Shown: positions 1 to 5,975 of the stretch, in pieces
How positions within the stretch are numbered: position 1 is the first letter of the stretch
Layout of the letters: the number at the start of each line of letters is the position of its first letter
Origin: Nocardioidaceae bacterium
GTDB lineage: Bacteria; Actinomycetota; Actinomycetes; Propionibacteriales; Nocardioidaceae
Direction of reading: 5' to 3'
DNA: 6,028 nt
Assembly: GCA_020438665.1 (NCBI GenBank)
Contig: JAGQUE010000660.1
Location: 1-6,028, forward strand
The notes under the pieces: model-generated
What the model was told of the DNA's origin: nothing
Seen by the model: only the letters and a program-made list of their open reading frames with translations
The model's database searches: none
Translations under genes and position numbers: made by a program

Positions 1-61
1 TCGCCGGGCCACACCGGGCACCTCGGCGGACCACATCGGGCACTTCGGCGGAGGAGATGAG
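1..61 (-). other. Short non-coding stretch downstream of the phosphodiesterase gene
   Basis: This is the only sequence visible past the stop codon of the phosphodiesterase gene. It holds a 22-bp tandem repeat, annotated separately, and no convincing gene start. I looked for an intrinsic terminator. Only a loose CGCCG/CGGCG pairing (2-6 with 24-28, long loop) is present and there is no T-run, so I call no terminator. The next gene lies outside the window. Confidence 0.5.
9..52. repeat. 22-bp direct tandem repeat, two copies, possibly continuing left
   Basis: Positions 9-30 and 31-52 are adjacent copies of one 22-base unit that differ at only two positions (C14/T36 and C22/T44). Both copies read CCACA-Y-CGGGCAC-Y-TCGGCGGA. 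The first eight bases of the window match the end of the unit at six of eight positions, so a degenerate third copy may continue off the left edge. On the coding (minus) strand the repeat begins nine bases after the phosphodiesterase stop codon. Because 22 is not a multiple of three, the copies would be read in different frames, so this is unlikely to be a protein repeat. Function unknown. Confidence 0.75.
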
Positions 62-1201
62 TCAGGAGACCAGGATGGGGATGAGCATCTCGTCGGGGGT
101 CAGGGAGCCGTGGAGGCCGACGAGGCGGGTCTCATAGGCGAAGTCGACGCTGGAGAAGATCCCGTAGACACCGCGGCAGGCGACGATCACGTCGCCGAGC
201 CGGGGCAGCACCCGCGGCTCGACGGTGCCGAACCAGCCGCGGGCGGTCGCCTCATCACGGGTCATCACGTCGGCGTCGTCACCCACGTGTTCGCGCCAGG
301 TGGCGACGACGTCGGGCACAGCCCCATGGGCGCAGTAGAGGTGGCGGAACCGGGCCTCCCCGGCGAGCAGGACCAGCCCGTCGCGCAGGGCGGGGTGGGC
401 GTCGACGTCGGTACGTCGGTCCGGCGGGGAGTCGACCATCCCGTGGTCGGCGATCACCACCAACCGCGTCTGCGGCGGCAGCGCGGCGCGCAGCTGCTCG
501 GCCTCGGCATCGACCATCGTCAGCTGTTGCAGCCAGTGCTCGGACGCGACGCCGTAGCGGTGCCCGGTCCAGTCGAGGTCGCCGTCATAGACATAGGTGA
601 TCGACGGGGTCGCCCTCGCCGCAGTCACGACGGCCGCGATCCGCTCGCCCACCCGGTCGGCGCCGACGAACTCCGCCCCCCGGTGAGCGGCGACGGTCAG
701 CCCGGACGAGGCGAACTCGCGCTTGTTGACCACGGTCACCTGGACCCCGGCCGACGCCAGCCGGTGGAACGCCGTCTGGTGGGGCTGCCACTCCACCGGG
801 TCGACCCGTTTGTCCCAGAACAGCGCGTTGAGCAGCTGGTCGGTGCCGGGGACCCGCGAGGTGAACCCGACCAGGCCGTGCGCGCCTGGCGGCAGCCCGG
901 TGCCGAGCGAGGTGAGGCTGGTCGCCGTCGTGGACGGTACGCCGGCCGTGCCCGAGGCCGACCCGTCGACGAGGGCACCGAGGAACGGCGCGGCATAGGC
1001 GTGGCGCCGCAACAGCTCGGCGCCGAGCCCATCGACGAGGAACACGACGTAGGACGGCGCGTCGGGCAGCAGCAGCCCCTCGGGGGCCCGGCCGAGCACC
1101 GATCCGGGCACGCCCAGCGCCCGCGCCACCGCAGGCACGACGTCTCCGATCGACCGCGACCGGTAGTCCGGGGCAACGAACCCGCCCGAGGCGACAGTCA
1201 C
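62..1201 (-). CDS. Alkaline phosphatase superfamily protein (type I phosphodiesterase / nucleotide pyrophosphatase-like)
   Basis: Predicted 379-residue two-metal hydrolase of phosphodiesters or phosphomonoesters; the substrate cannot be read from sequence. The complete superfamily metal and nucleophile set is visible: D57 in VDGLG, T92 in PSTTATS (aligns with the NPP nucleophile Thr), D210 and H214 in DLDWTGH, D252-H253 in ADHG, and H364 in GLHG. It should therefore be active. No signal peptide or membrane segment is seen, so it is probably cytosolic, unlike classical secreted alkaline phosphatases. The GTG start is supported by GGAG five bases upstream; the start lies 16 nt after the DUF5998 stop, which implies co-transcription and probably translational coupling. 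Length and motifs fit the small actinobacterial members of the type I phosphodiesterase family (PF01663). Family assignment is strong; a nucleotide, phosphonate or cofactor substrate is open. Confidence 0.93.
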   Translation of the reverse strand: MTVASGGFVAPDYRSRSIGDVVPAVARALGVPGSVLGRAPEGLLLPDAPSYVVFLVDGLGAELLRRHAYAAPFLGALVDGSASGTAGVPSTTATSLTSLGTGLPPGAHGLVGFTSRVPGTDQLLNALFWDKRVDPVEWQPHQTAFHRLASAGVQVTVVNKREFASSGLTVAAHRGAEFVGADRVGERIAAVVTAARATPSITYVYDGDLDWTGHRYGVASEHWLQQLTMVDAEAEQLRAALPPQTRLVVIADHGMVDSPPDRRTDVDAHPALRDGLVLLAGEARFRHLYCAHGAVPDVVATWREHVGDDADVMTRDEATARGWFGTVEPRVLPRLGDVIVACRGVYGIFSSVDFAYETRLVGLHGSLTPDEMLIPILVS

Positions 1202-1217
1202 GTCGGCTCCAGAGCCG
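1202..1217 (-). promoter_or_regulatory. RBS of the phosphodiesterase gene inside a perfect small hairpin
   Basis: On the minus strand the 16-nt gap reads CGGCTCTGGAGCCG (1217 to 1204) plus AC before the GTG. CGGCT pairs perfectly with AGCCG around a CTGG loop (a sixth C/G pair is possible but leaves too tight a loop). The Shine-Dalgarno GGAG (1210-1207) lies partly in the loop and partly in the 3' arm, five bases from the start. Inference: the hairpin would hide the ribosome binding site until ribosomes finishing DUF5998, whose TGA abuts the stem, melt it. Confidence 0.55.
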
Positions 1218-1805
1218 TCAGACCGTCTGGGTGCGCGCGGAGAGGGCGTCGGCGAACGCCAGCAGACCGGCGACCGCGTCGGTGCCGTCGGCCGCGGCGG
1301 AGACCCGCAGCGAGAAGTCGTCGCTGGCCAGCACCCCGGTGTAGCCGTGGTCGGCGTCGCACTGGGGGTCGTTGCACCCGGCGGGCTCGAGGTCGATCCG
1401 GCTGACGCCGCCCCAGCCGATGGTCAGCACCGCCTCGGCGGGGTGGGAGGGACCCTTGGCCGGGTTGGTCACCATCCGGGTGACGACGACCGAGCGGACC
1501 GTGCTCAGCGCGATCGCCTCGGTCGAGGTCGACGTGTAGGGCTCGGGCAGCAGGTCGTCGCCGGCGTACTCGTCGGTGTGGGCGAGGATCAGCCGGCTCG
1601 GGGTGAGGACGACGACGGTGAGGTGGCGACGCACCTCTTCGCGCTCGAAGGTCGGCTCGTGGTGGACATAGAACGCGGCGACCTGCTCGCCGCCGACGGC
1701 ACCGGAGACCCCGTCGGCGACGACCTCGGGGTAGTAGCCGGTGCGCTCGATGGCCTTCTTGAGGTCGCGCGAGCGGTCCTGCTCGTCGATCAGCGTGCGG
1801 CGCAT
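1218..1805 (-). CDS. DUF5998 family protein of unknown function
   Basis: A 195-residue soluble protein that I recognise as the actinobacterial DUF5998 type from its opening (SRDLKKAIERTGYYPEVVAD), its centre (TIGWGGVSRIDLEP) and its ADHGYTG segment. No function is established that I know of. No signal peptide or transmembrane helix is seen. Residues 60-140 look like alternating beta strands (LTVVVLTPSRLILAHTDE, then VRSVVVTRMV, then AVLTIGWGGVSRIDLE), which suggests a PH-like or similar small beta domain; this is inference. A compact C144-x4-C149-x3-H153 group resembles a metal site. The C-terminus (residues 171-190) is a probable helix. The ATG lies 13 nt after the transporter stop without a good Shine-Dalgarno, so translation probably depends on coupling to the upstream gene. 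It uses TAC for five of six Tyr codons, unlike the two upstream genes. Confidence 0.9.
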   Translation of the reverse strand: MRRTLIDEQDRSRDLKKAIERTGYYPEVVADGVSGAVGGEQVAAFYVHHEPTFEREEVRRHLTVVVLTPSRLILAHTDEYAGDDLLPEPYTSTSTEAIALSTVRSVVVTRMVTNPAKGPSHPAEAVLTIGWGGVSRIDLEPAGCNDPQCDADHGYTGVLASDDFSLRVSAAADGTDAVAGLLAFADALSARTQTV

Positions 1806-1818
1806 GGGCGCCAGTCTG

Positions 1819-3123
1819 TCACGCCGGTCCCACCGCGGCAGCGTCGACGGTGGACCGCCCGTCCTGGGCGTCGGTCAGGTGTCGCCGCAGCCGCACGAAC
1901 AGCAGCGACGCGGTCGCGGTGCCGCCGACGACACAGCCGACCCACACGTGCGGGAAGCCATGCCCGATGAGCATGCCGGCCAGCGCGGGCCCGATGATCG
2001 AGGCGACCGTCCACGTCATGCCCTGGAGCGCGTTGTAGCGCCCGCGCATGTCCTCCGGCGCCAGGTCGTTGACGATGGCGGGCGCCACCGGTGCCCACAG
2101 CGTCTCGCCGAGGCCGAAGACGCCCAGCCCGACGACGATGGCGACGATCGCCGCCAGGCCGGACACCGCGTCCGACAGCGACATGACCACCCACGAGGCC
2201 GACCAGATGCCGGCCGCGGTCGCCAGCATCGCGCTGCGCCGCCGACCCTTGATGAAGCGCAGCGCGAACAGCTGCCCGATCACGATCGCGCCGGTGTTGG
2301 CCGCATAGGCCCAGCCGAGCGAGCGCGCGGGCACCTCGCTCACGTCGACGGCGTACGCCGCGAGGCCGGCCTCGAGCTGGGCATAGCCGAACGTGACCGC
2401 GAGGACCGAGATGGCGACCACGCGCAGCAGCGTGCGGTCGCGCAGCACCAGCCCCCACGAGGGCTGCGACTCGGGCTCGCCGTCGACCAGCTCGTCCGGC
2501 GCCGGCTTGGCGCCCGTCCCACGCGGCAGGGTGGCCAGCACGACGATATAGACGACATAGGCGAGCCCGTTGACGAGATAGAGACGCTGGAACGACGCGA
2601 CCGAGTCGGTGTCGATGATGAGCGCGCTGATGACCCCGCCGATGCCGAGCGCCGCGTTGAGCAGCATGAAGTTGAGCCCATAGACGGTCTCACGGGCGTG
2701 CTCGGGGACCAGGCGGGTGAGCATCGCGGTCGAGGCGGGCCAGAGCCCGACCGTGCCGACGACCAGCACCGAGGCCGTCAGGAAGCCCTTGACGATGGTG
2801 TCGACATGGCCGAGATAGACCAGCGCCGACGCCTCGACGACGAGCCCGACGATCATGACGGGCCGGGGCCCGAACCGGTCGATCAGCGTGCCCCCGATGG
2901 GCGCTGTGATGAAGCCGAGCAGCCCCATCCATGCGAACACCCAGCCCACGGTCGCGGTCTCGAACCCACGGACCTCGGCGAGGTAGACATAGAGGAACGG
3001 CATGGTCAGCCCGCTGCCGAGCGAGGAGAACGCGAAGCCGAACAGGATCCGGCGGGCCCTCGGGTCGAGGTCGCGCAGCCGGAAACGGCTGGCCGGCACG
3101 TCGCCGGGGAGCAGATCGGTCAC
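1819..3123 (-). CDS. MFS transporter, 12 transmembrane segments, substrate unknown
   Basis: A 434-residue inner-membrane permease of the major facilitator superfamily. It opens with a short polar cytoplasmic segment (1-24), then shows two sets of hydrophobic helices separated by a charged loop (about 200-230, rich in E, D, P and R), as expected for the 6+6 MFS fold. The diagnostic motif A between helices 2 and 3 is clear: GGTLIDRFGPRP (77-88). The second half carries a PEDMRGRYNALQG loop (355-367) typical of drug/proton antiporter-like members such as MdtH. Drug, sugar or metabolite export are all possible and the sequence does not choose among them. The start is GTG; the nearest GGAG (3138-3135) is 11 nt away, a long spacing. 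An 89-nt gap separates it from the acetyltransferase gene upstream, while the next gene follows after 13 nt. Confidence 0.92.
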   Translation of the reverse strand: MTDLLPGDVPASRFRLRDLDPRARRILFGFAFSSLGSGLTMPFLYVYLAEVRGFETATVGWVFAWMGLLGFITAPIGGTLIDRFGPRPVMIVGLVVEASALVYLGHVDTIVKGFLTASVLVVGTVGLWPASTAMLTRLVPEHARETVYGLNFMLLNAALGIGGVISALIIDTDSVASFQRLYLVNGLAYVVYIVVLATLPRGTGAKPAPDELVDGEPESQPSWGLVLRDRTLLRVVAISVLAVTFGYAQLEAGLAAYAVDVSEVPARSLGWAYAANTGAIVIGQLFALRFIKGRRRSAMLATAAGIWSASWVVMSLSDAVSGLAAIVAIVVGLGVFGLGETLWAPVAPAIVNDLAPEDMRGRYNALQGMTWTVASIIGPALAGMLIGHGFPHVWVGCVVGGTATASLLFVRLRRHLTDAQDGRSTVDAAAVGPA

Positions 3124-3212
3124 AACGATCCAGTCTCCGCGATGCGCCCACGTCGCCGCGAATCATTAACCCACTCCGCGCGCGTGACGCTGGTGACACC
3201 GCCGGACGCGAC
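3124..3212 (-). promoter_or_regulatory. 89-nt intergenic region with AT-rich patch; possible internal promoter
   Basis: This is the longest gap between genes in the window. Its minus strand contains TTAATGATT (3169-3161), an AT patch that stands out in otherwise very GC-rich sequence and holds the only TTAA I see. AATGAT matches the -10 consensus at four of six positions, but I find no convincing -35 at 17-19 nt. Upstream of the patch the plus strand has two GTGAC copies nine bases apart (3184-3188 and 3193-3197), within GTGACGCTGGTGACACC. No terminator with a T-run is visible after the acetyltransferase stop, so read-through is also possible. Confidence 0.3.
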
Positions 3213-5975
3213 TCAGCCGGGAAGGGTCTCCCCCGGCATCGTGCTCATCCGGCGGACATACCAGTCCGACCGCGGGTCGGGCATCGGCTCGACCCGGACC
3301 GAGGTGGTGAGCACGCTGGCGCCGTGGGCGTTGGCCAGCACCAGCGAGAGCGCGAGCGAACGCACCTGCGGGAGGTCGTGCTGGAGCTGGGAGACCCGTT
3401 GGATGAGCCGCTCGACCTCGGCGACGTCGACGACCTCGCTGCCCCGATAGCCGAAGAGCAGCGGTGAGGACTTGATCTCCCGCACCATGTCGGCGGCGTC
3501 CTGGGAGGACAGCGGGGGGATCCGGAAGGACTTATCGGCCAGCAGCTCGGTCATCACCCCGGAGATGCTGAACGACACGACGGGGCCGAAGAGCGGGTCC
3601 TCCATCGAGGTGATGGCGACGGGTACGCCGGGCGGCGCGTTCTTCTGGACCACGAAGCCGGCCGTCTCCGGGTCGGAGATGGTCCGGACGAGCGTCGTCC
3701 AGGCGTCGGCCATCTCGGCCGCCGTGTCGATGTTGCGCCACACATGGGCCAGGTCGGGGCGGTTGCGCAGCCGCTCGTGGGTGGCCTTGAGGACGACGTC
3801 CCAGCCGAGCTCCTCGCCGACCGCCTGGGCCTCCTCCAACGAGGCGACCCTTCGGACCGGCCACACCTCGATGTCATAGGCAGCGAGGAGCTCGGCACGC
3901 TCGGCATAGTCGAGGTCGTGGCCATCGGGGTGGTGCATCAGGATCTCGTTGACCAGCCGCTTGCCGGCCGGTGTGTGGGCATTGGCCGACGGGTCCAGGA
4001 TCTCGTCGACGGGGTGGCGGCGCCACACGGCATATTCGACGACCCGGGCGAGCGCTCGTACGGCGGCCTCGACCGCGGGATAGGACGGCACGGAGCCGCG
4101 ACCCGCAGTGTGACCGGCCACGTCGGGCACGCGCAGCAGCTCGGGAATGCCCTCGGCACCCAGGAAGGTCGACACGAGCGGCTTGTCGGACTGCTCCCCC
4201 ACGGCTGCCAGCACGTTGGCGACGTCCTCGCCCGAGACGTTGAGCGGCGGGATGTAGACGGCGACGACGGCATCGACGTCGCGGTCGTCGATGGCGGCGT
4301 CGAGGGCGTCCTCGAAGTCCTCGGCAGTGGCGTCGGCGCCCAGCGAGACGGAGTGGTTGACCACCAGCCCCACCGAGGCGGCCGCGTCGATGGCGAGCAG
4401 GCCGAGGGCGTCGGAGTTTCCGACCACCGCGACCCGCCGGCCGGCGGGCAGCGGCTGGTGGGCCAGCAGCTGGGCGACGTCGAACATCTCGTCGAGGGTG
4501 TCGACCTGGATCACCCCGGCCTGGCGGAACATGGCGTCGACCGCCTGCTGCGGCGCGGCGATCCGGCGCACCGTGTGGCCCATCGGAACGCCCTGGGTGG
4601 TGCGCCCGGACCGGACGGCGATGACCGGCTTGCGTCGCGAGACCTTGCGTGCGACTCGGGAGAACTTGCGCGGGTTGCCGATGGACTCCAGATAGAGGAG
4701 CACCACCTCGGTGGCGTCGTCCTCGAGCCAGAACTGGAGCAGGTCGTTGCCGGAGACATCCGCGCGGTTGCCGGCGCTGACGAACGTCGACAACCCGAGG
4801 CCGCGGTTGTGGACCTTCTCGAGGATGGCCGACCCCAGCGCGCCGGACTGGCAGAAGAAGCCGGCCCGCCCGCGCGGCGGGATCAGCGGGGCCAGCGAGG
4901 CGTTCATGGACACGCCTGGAGACGTGTTGATGACGCCCAGGCAGTTGGGGCCGATGAGCCGCAGGCCATAGGACCGGGCGAGCCCGACGAGCTGGCGCTG
5001 CCGCAGCCGACCGACCTCGCCGGTCTCGGCGAAGCCCGAGGAGATCACGACGAGCCCCTGGACACCCTTGGCCGCGCAGTCGAGGACCACGTCTTGCACG
5101 GACTCCGCCGGGACGGCCACCACGGCCACGTCGACGCTGTCGGGGATGTCGGTCACGCTCGGATAGGCGGGCAGGCCGGAGACGGCCTTGCCCTGCTGGT
5201 TCACGACATAGACCCGGCCGGTGTAGTCGCCGGTGATCAGGTTGCGCACCAGCGCGTGCCCGATGGTGTCCTGGCGCCGGCTGGCGCCGATCACGGCGAT
5301 CGACGACGGGTTGAGGAAGCGGTCGATCGACGCCGCCTCGGCGCGGTGCTCGCGCGCCTCCATGACCCCGATCGCCGTCTCGGTCGGGTCGATGGGGAAC
5401 TCCAGCATCATCACGCCGTCCTCATAGCCGCTCCCGAGTCGGTAGCCGGCGTCGCGGAAGGTGTGGATCATCGCCTGGTTGTCGGGCAGCACCTCGGCGA
5501 CGAAGCGCTCGATGCCGCGCTCGCGCCCCGCTTGGGCGAGGTGCTCCAGCAGCAGCTGCCCGATGCCGCGGCCCTGGTGGGCGTCCTCGACGAGGAAGGC
5601 GACCTCGGCCTCGCCGGGCTTGACGGTGTCATAGCGGCCGACGGCGATCATCTGGCCGCCGACGAGCAGGATCAGCGCGACCCGGTCGACGTGGTCGACG
5701 TGGGTGAAGCGGTAGAGGTCGGCGGGCGAGAGCTCCGGCATCGGCGCGAAGAACCGGTAGTACTTCGACTCCGGCGAGACCCGCGCATAGAACTGGACCA
5801 TCAGGTCCTCGTCCTCGGCCCGGATGGGCCTGATGTGTGCCGTCCTGCCGTCACGCAGGAGAACGTCGGCCTCCCAGTGCCGGGGCGGATCGGGGATGAC
5901 GGGCGTGGCCGCCTCGCCCTCCGCCTCGCCCTCCGCGACGGGTGACGTCCGGGGCTCGGTGTCGCTCACGGTCAT
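3213..5975 (-). CDS. Pat-like protein lysine acetyltransferase: N-terminal GNAT fused to NDP-forming acyl-CoA synthetase-like domains
   Basis: A 920-residue cytosolic fusion. After an acidic tail (1-35) comes a GNAT domain (about 45-195) with the acetyl-CoA loop Q134-G-R-G-I-G139 and E124 at the place of the catalytic Glu of enteric Pat. Then follow a Rossmann CoA-binding domain (217-315, AVIGASRR), a flavodoxin-like ligase domain with GPNCLGV (342-348) and QSGALG (376-381), a third domain (512-620) and an ATP-grasp domain (about 685-895). Known family role: acetylating an active-site Lys of acyl-CoA synthetases such as Acs, which shuts them off. GNAT-first order matches Streptomyces PatA and is opposite to Salmonella Pat and E. 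coli PatZ. H467 matches the phospho-His of active ligases, but the ATP-grasp motifs are eroded (see findings), so ligase activity is doubtful. Generic databases may call it acetate-CoA ligase. ATG chosen, with GGTGG ten bases upstream. Confidence 0.93.
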   Translation of the reverse strand: MTVSDTEPRTSPVAEGEAEGEAATPVIPDPPRHWEADVLLRDGRTAHIRPIRAEDEDLMVQFYARVSPESKYYRFFAPMPELSPADLYRFTHVDHVDRVALILLVGGQMIAVGRYDTVKPGEAEVAFLVEDAHQGRGIGQLLLEHLAQAGRERGIERFVAEVLPDNQAMIHTFRDAGYRLGSGYEDGVMMLEFPIDPTETAIGVMEAREHRAEAASIDRFLNPSSIAVIGASRRQDTIGHALVRNLITGDYTGRVYVVNQQGKAVSGLPAYPSVTDIPDSVDVAVVAVPAESVQDVVLDCAAKGVQGLVVISSGFAETGEVGRLRQRQLVGLARSYGLRLIGPNCLGVINTSPGVSMNASLAPLIPPRGRAGFFCQSGALGSAILEKVHNRGLGLSTFVSAGNRADVSGNDLLQFWLEDDATEVVLLYLESIGNPRKFSRVARKVSRRKPVIAVRSGRTTQGVPMGHTVRRIAAPQQAVDAMFRQAGVIQVDTLDEMFDVAQLLAHQPLPAGRRVAVVGNSDALGLLAIDAAASVGLVVNHSVSLGADATAEDFEDALDAAIDDRDVDAVVAVYIPPLNVSGEDVANVLAAVGEQSDKPLVSTFLGAEGIPELLRVPDVAGHTAGRGSVPSYPAVEAAVRALARVVEYAVWRRHPVDEILDPSANAHTPAGKRLVNEILMHHPDGHDLDYAERAELLAAYDIEVWPVRRVASLEEAQAVGEELGWDVVLKATHERLRNRPDLAHVWRNIDTAAEMADAWTTLVRTISDPETAGFVVQKNAPPGVPVAITSMEDPLFGPVVSFSISGVMTELLADKSFRIPPLSSQDAADMVREIKSSPLLFGYRGSEVVDVAEVERLIQRVSQLQHDLPQVRSLALSLVLANAHGASVLTTSVRVEPMPDPRSDWYVRRMSTMPGETLPG
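5911..5936 (-). repeat. 12-bp tandem repeat coding EGEA in the acetyltransferase N-terminus
   Basis: GCCTCGCCCTCC occurs at 5911-5922 and again at 5923-5934, followed by two more matching bases. In the coding frame it gives A-E-G-E-A-E-G-E-A (residues 14-22) in an acidic, probably disordered tail before the GNAT domain. The unit is a multiple of three, so copy-number slippage would keep the frame. This tail is probably variable between relatives. Confidence 0.75.

Noticed and set aside
50..60. GGAGGAG directly before an ATG on the plus strand
   Set aside because: The Shine-Dalgarno-like sequence leads to a frame of about 25 codons, opposite the end of the phosphodiesterase gene, with no recognisable product.
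110..1405. Long plus-strand open frame opposite the phosphodiesterase gene
   Set aside because: Its translation is rich in R, G, P, H and D with no recognisable domain. It lies opposite a gene with a complete active site and is the usual antisense shadow of GC-rich coding DNA.
1741..3450. 569-codon plus-strand open frame opposite the transporter
   Set aside because: Composition is low-complexity and charged (repeated D, R, Q, H, E) with no motif. It spans parts of three minus-strand genes and the intergenic gap, so it is a shadow.
4575..4577. Reading the large fusion as an active ADP-forming acetate-CoA ligase because H467 is present
   Set aside because: One catalytic His is kept, but the ATP-grasp His and metal-binding segment are replaced, so ligase activity cannot be claimed from the sequence.
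5685..5702. 9-bp tandem repeat GTCGACGTG within the acetyltransferase gene
   Set aside because: It simply encodes HVDHVD in the GNAT domain, at a place where relatives have a similar segment. No sign of anything beyond protein coding.
3744..5945. 733-codon plus-strand open frame opposite the acetyltransferase
   Set aside because: Its length is impressive, but the sequence is rich in G, D, V, H and R without domains, while the opposite strand encodes a clear multidomain protein. Antisense shadow.
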